Positions 25,336 through 34,575 of a DNA stretch of 64,000 nt are shown here, one piece after another. Source of the DNA: an uncultured Ruminococcus sp. (GTDB lineage Bacteria; Bacillota; Clostridia; Oscillospirales; Acutalibacteraceae); contig UQCF01000001.1 of NCBI GenBank assembly GCA_900539465.1, positions 1 to 64,000 of the forward strand, written 5' to 3'. Below the pieces are notes generated by a model, which saw nothing but the letters and a program-made list of their open reading frames with translations, was not told the origin of the DNA and did no database searches. Numbering within the stretch: the first letter of the stretch is position 1; each line of letters opens with the position of its first letter. A program made the position numbers and the translations under genes.

Positions 25336-27360
25336 TTAATCTCTTTTCATGTCACTGACTATCGAATAATATGCTTTTGACGTCGCAATATAAACGAGCG
25401 TGTAGCAAATTGCAAAAACAACAAAGCAAATTAAAGTTATCAGTGCGAGAAGTTTTGTGTTAAGAAGTCCGAATAAAATAAGAAGCTTTGAAATGGGCTT
25501 AAAAGCAACTGCAATGTGAAGCCCCGCAATGAGAAGGGGGAGGAAGAAAACGGTTAAAACCTGTGAGTTAATGCACTTTTTAACTTCCTTTTTAGTCATG
25601 CCGACCTTTTGCAAAATATCAAATCTGCTCCGGTCCTCATAACCTTCGGTTATCTGTTTGTAATACATAATCAGAACCGCGGCGATTATAAATACTATGC
25701 CGAGCATTATTCCAAGAAAGAGGAGACTGCCTGCAAGGGATACAAAGCTGTCCTTCTCATCGGCAACACATTCAATCTTAACCATACCGTAGTTTTGACC
25801 GCTGTTTTGCTGTGCCATGATTTCAGAACCTATTTCTGCTGAAATTTTTGACTGAACTTCGTCACTGCAATCAAGGTCAAAGCCGTGGTAAAATATAGGA
25901 TTTGAAGCGCTTTCCTGATATACTTCCTTTTGAGCTTCATAGATTTTTTGCAAAACTTCTTCGTCAGACACCGCAATATAAACAGAGCGAATGATGTTTG
26001 CGGTGTCTTCGCCGTTCGGTATAAATTCCTTTACCGTTTTGCTTACCTTAAATGTGCCGGCTCCGCCAATGCTGAATGTATCATTTTTATAATCGCTCTT
26101 GGGGCAATAAATTATTACTTCATCTTTATTAAGACTTTCGTTTGAGCCGTTGATCTTATTGTAATCACTCAAAAGAACAACATAAAGTTCGATAATATTT
26201 AACGTGTCCGCATTTGTGCCGATATACGGTTTAGACATTTCGAGCGTATCGTCTTTAAGCTCGCCTGCAAAGCTTAAATATTTGTAGCTGAGCGTGTTTT
26301 CTTCCGTCATATTGTTTTTGCTTAACACATCCGAAATTGCTTTTTCAACCGCTTCGTGCGCCTCCTGTTTACCGGAGTAAACGGTTGTAACAATATTTCT
26401 GGGGTAACGGCCGCGAATAGTGTCTTGCTTGCCGAGAAAGAGACAGCCGGTGGAAGAAACCATTACAAGCACCATTGTGCAAAGTATGCAGATAGATGCA
26501 AGACCGGCGCCGTTTCTCTTCATTCTGTAAGACATTGAAGAAACCGATACAAAATGATTTGTCTTGTAGTAATATCCCTTTATCTTTTGCAGTATTTTGC
26601 AAAGCGCAACAGAACCTGCGATAAGGAGCAGATATGTTCCGACTATTACGAGTATAACCGCTACAAAAAACACCGAAAGTGCGCTTATGGGGTCATCGGA
26701 TGTCAGGGCAAGGCAGTATGCCGTTATGAGTGAGGAAACGCCCGCAACAGCCAAAAACATATTTGATTTGGGCGGCTTTTCACCTGCCGATGTGCTGTTA
26801 ATGAGTTCGATCGGGTTTGAAACGTGAATTTGTCTTATGTTGTTTAAGAGAATCAAAACAAAGATGACTGCAAAAAATATAATACAGGACGTTATTGCAA
26901 TCGGTTCTATTTTGAAATCAAACTGTGCTTTTTCATCAAGCAGCTTTGTCATTGCAAGCTGTGCGAGCTTTGAGAAAAGTATGCCGCATATTATACCTGC
27001 CGTGACGGATACAAGATAAATTATGAGCGTCTCGTATGCGAGAATTTTTGCTATGTTCGGTTTGCCCATACCGAGTATGTTATAAAGGCCGAATTCTTTT
27101 TTTCTGCGTTTTGTCAAGAAAGAATTTGTATAAAACAAAAATATTGCCGCAAATATCGCCATAACGGCGGTACCCATGCTCAAAACAGTTGATATAAAGT
27201 CTCCGCCGCGCATTGAGGCAAGCGATTGGTCTTTTGAGAGGAATGTTATTATATAAAGCATTGTTATCATACAAATGCTTGTGAGTATATATGGAAAGTA
27301 TATCTTTTTATTTTTGCTTATTCCCGTTGCAGCGAGCCGCAGATAAATTCCTTTTTTCAT
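25336..27360 (-). CDS. Bce-type ABC transporter permease (FtsX family)
   Basis: Large permease of 674 residues with about ten membrane segments: an FtsX-type unit near each end, and a long extracellular domain of about 200 residues in the middle (about residues 315-530). This topology marks BceB/YxdM-type transporters that resist or sense cell-wall-active peptides such as bacitracin. The N-terminus MKKGIYLRLAATGISKNKK fits the family. ATG 27360 overlaps the stop of the upstream ATPase gene in ATGA; GGGAGTGG lies before it. No two-component system of the BceRS type is adjacent. Confidence 0.85.
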   Translation of the reverse strand: MKKGIYLRLAATGISKNKKIYFPYILTSICMITMLYIITFLSKDQSLASMRGGDFISTVLSMGTAVMAIFAAIFLFYTNSFLTKRRKKEFGLYNILGMGKPNIAKILAYETLIIYLVSVTAGIICGILFSKLAQLAMTKLLDEKAQFDFKIEPIAITSCIIFFAVIFVLILLNNIRQIHVSNPIELINSTSAGEKPPKSNMFLAVAGVSSLITAYCLALTSDDPISALSVFFVAVILVIVGTYLLLIAGSVALCKILQKIKGYYYKTNHFVSVSSMSYRMKRNGAGLASICILCTMVLVMVSSTGCLFLGKQDTIRGRYPRNIVTTVYSGKQEAHEAVEKAISDVLSKNNMTEENTLSYKYLSFAGELKDDTLEMSKPYIGTNADTLNIIELYVVLLSDYNKINGSNESLNKDEVIIYCPKSDYKNDTFSIGGAGTFKVSKTVKEFIPNGEDTANIIRSVYIAVSDEEVLQKIYEAQKEVYQESASNPIFYHGFDLDCSDEVQSKISAEIGSEIMAQQNSGQNYGMVKIECVADEKDSFVSLAGSLLFLGIMLGIVFIIAAVLIMYYKQITEGYEDRSRFDILQKVGMTKKEVKKCINSQVLTVFFLPLLIAGLHIAVAFKPISKLLILFGLLNTKLLALITLICFVVFAICYTLVYIATSKAYYSIVSDMKRD

Positions 27361-28124
27361 TTTCTTCCACTCCCTGTTGTAAGCATTGTGAGAGTGTCGG
27401 AGATTTTTTGATATAGCTCCTCGTTGCTGCACTCACCGCGGTATATTTGGTGGAAAAGCTCGCCGTCTTTAATAAACAATACTCTGCCTGCGTGGCTTGC
27501 CGCTTTTACCGAGTGAGTAACCATGAGAATTGTCTGACCCTCTGCGTTTATATCCGAGAAGAGCGAGAGCAGCTCGTCTGTGGCTTTTGAGTCAAGCGCA
27601 CCTGTCGGCTCATCTGCAAGAATGATGCTGGGGGAGGTTATGAGCGCCCTTGCGACCGCTGCACGCTGCTTTTGACCGCCGGATACTTCATAGGGATATT
27701 TTTGAAGCAGCTCATAAATCCCGAGCTTTCTTGCTATGGGTCTTAATCTGTTGTTCATTTCTTCAAAATTCATGCCGCCTGCAAGCACAAGGGGCAAAAA
27801 AATGTTATCCTGCAAAGAAAATGTATCAAGCAAATTAAAATCCTGAAAAACAAAGCCGAGATTATCTCGCCTGAAAGAGGCGATTTCCTTTTCTTTTATC
27901 TGCGAGAGTTTTTGCCCGTCAAGCGTTACTTCGCCGCTTGTCGGCTTATCGAGTGCGGCAAGAATGTTAAGAAGTGTGGTTTTGCCGGAGCCCGATTCGC
28001 CCATTATGGCAACATATTCGCCCTTTTCAACCGAAAAATTCAAATCGCTTAAAGCCTGCACTTTGTTGCCGCCGAATCTGGTGGTGTAGATTTTTTTGAG
28101 ATGTTCAACCTTTAAAATTGACAT
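27357..28124 (-). CDS. Bce-type ABC transporter ATP-binding protein
   Basis: ATPase subunit of 255 residues partnering the permease encoded just downstream. Walker A (GESGSGKTT), Q-loop (FVFQDFNLL), signature (VSGGQKQRAAVARAL), Walker B (IILADEPTGALD) and H-loop (MVTHS) are all intact. The early phrase LKKIYTTRFGGNKVQAL resembles BceA-like members of the MacB/LolD family. GAAAGGAG precedes ATG 28124. A BceR-like inverted repeat lies 90 bases upstream, suggesting induction by a response regulator encoded elsewhere. Confidence 0.9.
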   Translation of the reverse strand: MSILKVEHLKKIYTTRFGGNKVQALSDLNFSVEKGEYVAIMGESGSGKTTLLNILAALDKPTSGEVTLDGQKLSQIKEKEIASFRRDNLGFVFQDFNLLDTFSLQDNIFLPLVLAGGMNFEEMNNRLRPIARKLGIYELLQKYPYEVSGGQKQRAAVARALITSPSIILADEPTGALDSKATDELLSLFSDINAEGQTILMVTHSVKAASHAGRVLFIKDGELFHQIYRGECSNEELYQKISDTLTMLTTGSGRK

Positions 28125-28213
28125 ATTTCATTCTCCTTTCGTTTTGCAGGCTTATTTTATCAGACTTATCTATATCCGTGCCATAGATTTACCTTACAGT
28201 TTCGCGCCCAATC

Positions 28214-28227
28214 TTACAATTTTGTAA
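28214..28227 (-). promoter_or_regulatory. BceR-like operator upstream of the ABC exporter
   Basis: TTACA (28214-28218), four bases, TGTAA (28223-28227), extended to CTTACA/TGTAAG. It matches the TNACA-N4-TGTAA consensus I recall for BceR-like response regulators. A further half site CCTTACAG lies near 28191. A -10-like TATAGAT and GATAAAAT follow toward the gene. Confidence 0.55.
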
Positions 28228-28276
28228 GGTTTATATTTTATGACAGAAAACATGCTTTCTCGGAAGGTTAAACGGT

Positions 28277-28317
28277 AAAAGCGCATATGTCTCTCACAAA
28301 CGAGGCACACGCGCTTT
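28277..28317 (-). terminator. Probable terminator of the beta-galactosidase gene
   Basis: AAAGCGC/GCGCTTT arms (28317-28311 and 28284-28278) with partial inner pairing, followed leftward by a short T run. Lies just after the lacZ stop. Confidence 0.5.
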
Positions 28318-28323
28318 GTATAA

Positions 28324-31323
28324 TTACTTATTGAACGGAACTATTTTAAATCCGAAGTCAAATTCTTTATCGCCTAAATTTCTTGAATTTTTCGGAACGT
28401 CTAAATCCTCCGCTTCGCTTATTGCGTTAACCTTCCAGTCGATGTTTAAAACGGTTTTGTCTGCCGGCGGCAAGTCAAAATCATGCTCGGCGTTTATAAT
28501 ATCCTCGGTATCATAATGCAGTGCTTTAAAGCAAAAATCTTTGCCGTTAAGCGCAGAGATTTTTATTCCCGAACCGTCGTCTGCGGCAATAGACGCATAA
28601 CGTGTGGCAAATCTGTTGCCGCACTCCTGCGGGCAGATATAGTGCTCATACATATCGGTAACCGTCGTTTTATAAGGCCCCAGCTTAAAAGCCTTGTGCC
28701 TGTCGGGGTACGTCTCTTTATCGCCGTAACCGAAATATTCGGCATTTTCAAATTCTTTCGGCATAATAAATTTAAGACCGAGATGGGGGAGAAGCGCACT
28801 CTTTTCGCGAACATTTCCCTTACATTCCACGGTGAGCTCACCCGCATTGTCAAAGCTCCATTTAACATTCATTTTTATAACCGGCGGAGCGGAATTTGCA
28901 CCGAGCGAAATGTTTGTGTCGATTACAATTTTTTCGCTGTCTTTTTTGATTTTGCAGTCATATGTGTTTTGATTTATTCTGTCAAAGCCCTCAAGATACC
29001 ACTGCTTTTTAGAGCCGCCGTTATATGTTGGCGCACGCCAAATATCAAAAGATGCGCTTTCGCAGATAATATCTTTTCCGTTCTTTTTAAATGAAATGAG
29101 TTTGCCGTATTTTTTGTCAAATACTGTTTCGCTTCCATTTGCAGAGAGTTTAATTATTCTGTCGCTTTCATCGCAGATTATGTTTCCTTTTTGAGAGACA
29201 CTGTTATTTGCTCCGAAAACCCCGAGTTCAAACTGCAAAAATCCGACTTCATAGCCTTTCTTTGCCCATGCAGTGTTTTCTTTTTGCTTAAAAGAAACAG
29301 TTAAAAAGCAGTTTTCGTAATCTTTATAATCATTCTCATTAAACAAATCATAAATGTTCTCGTCTTCCGGTGCAATGTCAAGAGAATCTAATGTACCTTG
29401 ATTGAGCACTCTGCCGTCGGAGCTTACCTCCCATTCGGCATAAAGATCGCCGAGAGAAGAAAATCTTTTGCGGTTTTTGATTTTAAGAACACCGTCTTTA
29501 AATTCGCCTTTAAAAGGTTCATATACCTTTTTCATATCGTAATATCCGGGGCGCTCGCTGCGGTCGGGATAAACAAGACCGTCAATGCAGCCGGTGCGGC
29601 TTATCGGTATATCACCGAAATCTCCTCCGTAGTAATAACGCACTGCTCCGTTTTTGTCTTTTACCGCTACCGCGTGGTCGGTGAGCTCCCATACGCAGCC
29701 GCCGCAGAAGTTTTCGTATTCGTCCGCAAATTTAAAATAGTCATATACATCACCTGTTGACATTGAGCAGACATATTCGCACATAAAAAACGGCTTTTTG
29801 TTTTCGGGGTCTTTTAAATAATCTTCGATATATCCTACGCTCGCATACATGCGGCTTTCGACATCGGATATATCGCTGAAATCTTCGCCGTCGGGAACAG
29901 CTTTAAACTCTTTGTGGCTGTTTTCATAGTGAATTACTGCAAAGTTGTCGCGTTCTCTTATATACTCGGCCATTGCTCTGTGATTTACGCCTGCACCGCT
30001 CTCGTTGCCGAGCGACCACATTATAACGCAGGGAGAGTTTTTATCCCTTTCGTACAAAAGCTTTGCCCTGTCAACATATGCCTCTTTCCAATCCGGTGAA
30101 TTTGAAAGGAAGGACCATCTCGTCCAATCCCATTCACCCTCATAGTCAAAGCCCATGCCGTGTGTTTCAAGGTCAGCTTCGTCAACGGTATATATGCCGT
30201 ATTTTGAACAAAGCTCATAAAAGCGAGGGTCATTCGGGTAGTGAGAAGTTCTTATGGTGTTGACATTTGCTCTTTTGATTACAAAAATATCGCGCTCCAT
30301 ATTTTCGGGAGAAACATAATATCCCGTAAAAGCGTCGCTGTCATGTCGGTTTACGCCGCGCAAAATTTCTCTTTTGCCGTTTATGAGAAGCTTTTTATCT
30401 TTTATTTCAACTCTTTTAACGCCGATTTTAAACGGAATAACCTCGCCGCAGCAACTTAAAAGAAGCGTGTAGAGATACGGATTTTCCGCGTCCCAAAGCT
30501 TCGAATTTTGAAGCTCTGCTTTTGCAGAAGTGTCAAACAGTCCTTGCAATGCGGTGTTGCCGTCGGCGTCGAGAAGTTCATATCTCACATTTGAAATTCC
30601 GGGTACGAGCAAATCTATGTCACAGTGTTTAAGTGATGAATCAAGCGTGGTCTTAACTGTAATATCGACTGCGTGAGTATTGTTTCTTGTGAGAATATAC
30701 ACGTCTCTGAATATGCCCGAAAGTCTGAAAAAGTCTTGGTCTTCAAGATATGAGCCGTCACACCATTTAACAACGATAACGCAAATTCTGTTTTTGCCGT
30801 CAACAATATTTTCGGTAATGTCAAATTCGCTTGTCGAATGGCTGACCTGACTGTAACCTTTAAATTCTCCGTTTATAAAAAGATAGAAGCACGAAGCAAC
30901 GCCCTCAAAATCGAGATAATATTTTTTATCGTTCTCTTTCTTTATTTCAACATCTTTAAAATAAACGCCGCAAGGATTTTCATTCGGAACATGCGGAGGA
31001 TCCGTAGGGAACGGGTACTCAAGGTTTGAATAGGCAGGCTTGTCGTAATCTCTTTCGGTGTAGGTCTGCCAGCAGCGCGGAACGGTTATATCGTCAAAAA
31101 AGAGAGTATCGGTATTTTTTAAAACAATTTCTTTGCTGAGGTCTTCAAAGCTTTTAAAAAACTTGAATTTCCACTGACCGGAGAGAAGAGTAAAAAACTC
31201 CGATTCCTCTCGTTTTCCTTTTAAGGCAGACTCCTTATCCGCATAAGGTATATAGTATGACCTCGGTTCAAGAGTACCGAAGTGAAGAGTATCAAGACTT
31301 TTATGAAATTCGGGAAAAAACAT
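28324..31323 (-). CDS. lacZ: Beta-galactosidase, glycoside hydrolase family 2
   Basis: Cytoplasmic GH2 enzyme of 999 residues, the length and domain order of LacZ (jelly-roll, Ig-like, TIM barrel, Ig-like, small beta domain). It hydrolyses terminal beta-galactosides such as lactose. Markers: FRLSGIFRDVYI, LRGVNRHDSD, NTIRTSHYPND, DEADLETHGM, the acid/base region WSLGNESGAG (about residue 440) and the nucleophile region FFMCEYVCSMSTGD (about 517). The usual continuation CEYAHAMGNG is altered, although the Glu is kept. No signal peptide. GGAGG before ATG 31323. Divergent from a sugar kinase gene. Confidence 0.93.
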   Translation of the reverse strand: MFFPEFHKSLDTLHFGTLEPRSYYIPYADKESALKGKREESEFFTLLSGQWKFKFFKSFEDLSKEIVLKNTDTLFFDDITVPRCWQTYTERDYDKPAYSNLEYPFPTDPPHVPNENPCGVYFKDVEIKKENDKKYYLDFEGVASCFYLFINGEFKGYSQVSHSTSEFDITENIVDGKNRICVIVVKWCDGSYLEDQDFFRLSGIFRDVYILTRNNTHAVDITVKTTLDSSLKHCDIDLLVPGISNVRYELLDADGNTALQGLFDTSAKAELQNSKLWDAENPYLYTLLLSCCGEVIPFKIGVKRVEIKDKKLLINGKREILRGVNRHDSDAFTGYYVSPENMERDIFVIKRANVNTIRTSHYPNDPRFYELCSKYGIYTVDEADLETHGMGFDYEGEWDWTRWSFLSNSPDWKEAYVDRAKLLYERDKNSPCVIMWSLGNESGAGVNHRAMAEYIRERDNFAVIHYENSHKEFKAVPDGEDFSDISDVESRMYASVGYIEDYLKDPENKKPFFMCEYVCSMSTGDVYDYFKFADEYENFCGGCVWELTDHAVAVKDKNGAVRYYYGGDFGDIPISRTGCIDGLVYPDRSERPGYYDMKKVYEPFKGEFKDGVLKIKNRKRFSSLGDLYAEWEVSSDGRVLNQGTLDSLDIAPEDENIYDLFNENDYKDYENCFLTVSFKQKENTAWAKKGYEVGFLQFELGVFGANNSVSQKGNIICDESDRIIKLSANGSETVFDKKYGKLISFKKNGKDIICESASFDIWRAPTYNGGSKKQWYLEGFDRINQNTYDCKIKKDSEKIVIDTNISLGANSAPPVIKMNVKWSFDNAGELTVECKGNVREKSALLPHLGLKFIMPKEFENAEYFGYGDKETYPDRHKAFKLGPYKTTVTDMYEHYICPQECGNRFATRYASIAADDGSGIKISALNGKDFCFKALHYDTEDIINAEHDFDLPPADKTVLNIDWKVNAISEAEDLDVPKNSRNLGDKEFDFGFKIVPFNK

Positions 31324-31352
31324 AAACTATCCTCCATTTTTGATTTGCTATT

Positions 31353-31381
31353 ATCCTAACATATGAACTGCTCGTTTTCAA
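31353..31381 (-). promoter_or_regulatory. Possible promoter of lacZ
   Basis: TTGAAA (31381-31376), a 17-base spacer and TAGGAT (31358-31353) on the minus strand. A better -10, GATAAT, lies three bases further with a 20-base spacer. Confidence 0.4.
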
Positions 31382-31412
31382 TAATAAATATTCATATTTT
31401 ATAAATGCGAGG

Positions 31413-31441
31413 TTGATTTTCTCTTTCTTTAAATATATAAT
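31413..31441 (+). promoter_or_regulatory. SigA-type promoter of the FGGY kinase gene
   Basis: TTGATT (31413-31418), a 17-base spacer and TATAAT (31436-31441), about 54 bases before ATG 31495. Confidence 0.65.
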
Positions 31442-31494
31442 ATGTCTGTCAGATTTTGTATACCGAATTTAACCGTATATTTAGGAGTGATCGA

Positions 31495-33093
31495 ATGAGC
31501 AGCGAAATCAAAACCGCTATAGAAAACGGAGAAACCTTTTTAGGCATAGAGCTTGGTTCAACAAGAATAAAAGCGGTGCTAATAGGCAAAGACGCGCTTC
31601 CTCTTGCTTCGGGCGGCCATTCTTGGGATAATACCCTTGAAAACGGAGTCTGGACTTACAGCATGGACGAAGTTTGGCTTGGCATAAAGGACGCATATTC
31701 AAACCTAAAAAAAGATGTTTTTCAAAAATACGGCGCAAAATTAACTAAAATGAAGTCAATAGGCTTCTCTGCAATGATGCACGGCTATTTGCCCTTTGAT
31801 AAAGACGGAAAGCAGCTTGCTTCATTCAGAACATGGAGAAATACCATAACCGAAAAAGCCGCCGCAGAGCTCACAGAGCTTTTAAAATTCAACATTCCGC
31901 AAAGATGGAGCGTTGCTCATTTATATCAGTCAATTTTAAATGGCGAAGAGCATGTTAAAGACATTGCTTACCTTACGACTCTTGCAGGTTACGTTCACTG
32001 GCAGCTTACCGGTCAAAAGGTTCTCGGCGTCGGCGATGCCTCGGGTATGTTCCCGATAGACAGCAAAACCGGCACTTACGATGCCGAAATGCTCTCGCTT
32101 TTTGATGAGAATATAAAAGATAAGGGCTTCTCCTGGAAGCTTCATGATATTTTACCCAAGGTTCTTTGCGCGGGTGAAGACGCAGGCGTTCTCACTAAAG
32201 AGGGTGCGGCTCTTATTGACGCCGACGGCGAACTTGAGGCAGGTATACCGCTTTGCCCGCCGGAGGGTGACGCAGGCACAGGCATGGTTGCAACAAACAG
32301 CGTTGCGGCTCACACGGGCAATATTTCGGCAGGCACATCAATTTTTGCGATGATAGTTCTCGATAAACAGCTTTCAGATGTTTACACAGAGATAGATATG
32401 GTTACAACACCGTCCGCAAAGCCGGTTGCAATGGTTCACTGCAACACCTGCACTTCGGACTTTGACGCATGGGTAAATCTTTTTGCCCAGGCAATAGAGG
32501 CTTACGGCTGCAAAGTAAGCAAGCCCGAACTCTATGATATGCTTTACGCCGAGGCTCTTAAAGGCAAAAGCGATTGCGGCGGACTTATGAGCTTCAACTA
32601 TTATTCCGGCGAACCCATTACGCAAACAGAGGCGGGCAGACCTTTGTTTGTCAGAACTCCCGATTCAAAGTTAACCCTCCCGGAGTTTATGAGAACACAT
32701 ATTTACTCCACCATGGCAACACTCAGACTCGGTATGGATATACTCTTTGAAAAAGAAAATATCACCGTTTCGCGCCTTCTTGGCCACGGCGGACTTTTTA
32801 AGACCGAGCTTGTCGGTCAAAAGCTTATGGCAGGTGCAATGAACGCGCCCGTAACGGTTATGAAAACAGCAGGTGAGGGCGGCGCATGGGGCATAGCTCT
32901 TCTTGCGGCGTATATGTCGGAAAAGAAAGACGGCGAAGCTCTGGAAGAATACCTTGAAAATAAAGTTTTCGGCAACGATGCCGGCTCTACCGTTGAGCCC
33001 GACCCCGAAGACGTTAAGGGATTTAACGCATTTTGTGAGCGATACAAAGCTGCTGTTGAGGTTGAAAAAGCCGCTATAAGAGCTATAAAATAA
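31495..33093 (+). CDS. FGGY-family carbohydrate kinase
   Basis: Cytoplasmic sugar kinase of 532 residues. The N-terminal ATPase half begins FLGIELGSTRIKAVLIG (phosphate loop 1). The second half has HTGNISAGTSIFAMI and the C-terminal GHGGLFKTELVGQKLMAGA and GEGGAWGIALLAA. The FGGY family phosphorylates pentoses, ketoses, glycerol or gluconate; this longer form resembles clostridial proteins often found with L-arabinose or L-ribulose genes, but the substrate is not decided here. Start ATG 31495, with AGGAG eight bases before; an in-frame ATG at 31456 is too close to the promoter. Divergent from lacZ, so a role in sugar use is plausible. Confidence 0.85.
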   Translation: MSSEIKTAIENGETFLGIELGSTRIKAVLIGKDALPLASGGHSWDNTLENGVWTYSMDEVWLGIKDAYSNLKKDVFQKYGAKLTKMKSIGFSAMMHGYLPFDKDGKQLASFRTWRNTITEKAAAELTELLKFNIPQRWSVAHLYQSILNGEEHVKDIAYLTTLAGYVHWQLTGQKVLGVGDASGMFPIDSKTGTYDAEMLSLFDENIKDKGFSWKLHDILPKVLCAGEDAGVLTKEGAALIDADGELEAGIPLCPPEGDAGTGMVATNSVAAHTGNISAGTSIFAMIVLDKQLSDVYTEIDMVTTPSAKPVAMVHCNTCTSDFDAWVNLFAQAIEAYGCKVSKPELYDMLYAEALKGKSDCGGLMSFNYYSGEPITQTEAGRPLFVRTPDSKLTLPEFMRTHIYSTMATLRLGMDILFEKENITVSRLLGHGGLFKTELVGQKLMAGAMNAPVTVMKTAGEGGAWGIALLAAYMSEKKDGEALEEYLENKVFGNDAGSTVEPDPEDVKGFNAFCERYKAAVEVEKAAIRAIK

Positions 33094-33100
33094 CAAGTCG

Positions 33101-33120
33101 GCCGCCGATAGCTCGGCGGC
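33101..33120 (+). terminator. GC-rich hairpin after the FGGY kinase gene
   Basis: GCCGCCGA-TAGC-TCGGCGGC, a perfect 8-bp stem seven bases after the stop. No T run follows, so it is either a weak terminator or an mRNA-stabilising hairpin between the kinase and MATE genes. Confidence 0.45.
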
Positions 33121-33156
33121 TGAACTTATGAAATTAGCATTAGTTTGGGAGTTTTT

Positions 33157-34503
33157 ATGTTTACAAAAGACAAAAGCTTTTACAAATCTTTTTTTGCTTC
33201 GTTTACGGTGCTGGTTCTTCAAAATATTATAGTGTTAAGCGTCAATCTTGCGGATAACATTATGATTGGCTCATACAGCGAGACTGCGCTTGCCGGAGTT
33301 GCGGCGATAAATCAAATACAGTTTGTATACAATTGCCTTATTAACGGACTCGGCGATGCCACGGTTGTGCTCGGCAGTCAGTATTGGGGCAGGCAAAAGA
33401 CCGACAGCGTTAAAAAAATATCTGTCGGTGCTCTTATGTGTGCTGTTTTTGCGGCATTGATTTTGTTTTTATGTGCGAGCCTTTTTCCGTCGGGAATGGT
33501 AAGGCTTTTTACCGATACGGATAAAATAGTTGAGCAGGGCGCGTCGTATCTTTCTTTAATCAAATATACATATATCCTTTTTGCGATTTCAAGCGTTTTT
33601 CTCGCGTCGCTAAGAAGTGTTGAAAAGGTCAAGATCGCTTTTTGGACCTCTTTGTGTGCGCTGATAACTAACTGCTCAATAAATTACTGCCTTATAGGCG
33701 GTCATTTCGGATTCCCCGAGATGGGGGTAAGAGGTGCGGCAATCGGCACTCTTTGTGCAAGGGCTATTGAACTTGTTATAATCATAATATATGTATTCAA
33801 AGCCGATAAACGCTTGAGCTTTAAATTTAAAGAAGTTTTTAGACCCGATTTTTCTTATGTTAAAGATTTTCTTGTCACATGTCTTCCCTTTGTCGCCGTG
33901 GGTACAATGTTCGGTATGTCCACTGCACTTCAAACGGTTATACTCGGTCATTTGAGTGACTCCGCCATTGCCGCAAACTCGGTTTCTTCCACACTTTATA
34001 TGATGCTTAAGGTTGCGGCAACCGGTTCCGCTTCCGCAGCTGCAATAGTCATAGGCAAAACGGTAGGCTCGGGTGATCTTTCAAAAATCAAAGAATATTC
34101 AAGAACTTTGCAGCTTATGTTTTTGGTTATCGGTGTGCTGACAAGCTTGTCGCTTCATTTTTTAAGAGACCCTGTTTTGAGTTTGTATTCACTAAGTGAC
34201 GAAACGCTTCAAAATGCAAAAGATTTTATAAATATTCTTTGCATAACCTGCATAGGCACGGCATATCAGATGCCTGTCAACACAGGTATAGTCAGGGGCG
34301 GCGGAGATACAAAATACGTCTTAAAGCTTGACCTTATAGCCATTTGGTGCATAGTTTTGCCGTTGTCTTTTCTCGGCGCATTTAAGCTCGGCTGGAGCGC
34401 ACAGGTTGTGATTTTTTGCCTTAATTCCGACCAGCTGTTCAAGTGCGTTCCTGCTGTAATTAAAGTGAACCGTTACCGCTGGATGAAAAAGCTGACAAGA
34501 TAA
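33157..34503 (+). CDS. MATE family efflux transporter
   Basis: Polytopic membrane protein of 448 residues with twelve predicted segments in two homologous halves. Family phrases include LSVNLADNIMIGSYSETALAG in the first half and SDSAIAANSVSSTLYMML in the second, with RGGGDTKYVLKLDL near the end. MATE proteins export organic cations or drugs using sodium or proton gradients. GGGAG at 33147-33151 favours ATG 33157 over TTG 33145. No terminator with a T run separates it from the kinase gene upstream. Substrate unknown. Confidence 0.88.
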   Translation: MFTKDKSFYKSFFASFTVLVLQNIIVLSVNLADNIMIGSYSETALAGVAAINQIQFVYNCLINGLGDATVVLGSQYWGRQKTDSVKKISVGALMCAVFAALILFLCASLFPSGMVRLFTDTDKIVEQGASYLSLIKYTYILFAISSVFLASLRSVEKVKIAFWTSLCALITNCSINYCLIGGHFGFPEMGVRGAAIGTLCARAIELVIIIIYVFKADKRLSFKFKEVFRPDFSYVKDFLVTCLPFVAVGTMFGMSTALQTVILGHLSDSAIAANSVSSTLYMMLKVAATGSASAAAIVIGKTVGSGDLSKIKEYSRTLQLMFLVIGVLTSLSLHFLRDPVLSLYSLSDETLQNAKDFINILCITCIGTAYQMPVNTGIVRGGGDTKYVLKLDLIAIWCIVLPLSFLGAFKLGWSAQVVIFCLNSDQLFKCVPAVIKVNRYRWMKKLTR

Positions 34504-34514
34504 TTTGATTTTTG

Positions 34515-34543
34515 TTGCTTTAAGAAATAAATTGTGATATGAT
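34515..34543 (+). promoter_or_regulatory. SigA-type promoter of the DUF4392 operon
   Basis: TTGCTT (34515-34520), a 17-base spacer and TATGAT (34538-34543) preceded by TGA, an extended -10. The start codon is 33 bases downstream. Confidence 0.6.
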
Positions 34544-34575
34544 TTTTCAGAAATAAAGTTTCAGAGGTGTTTAAA

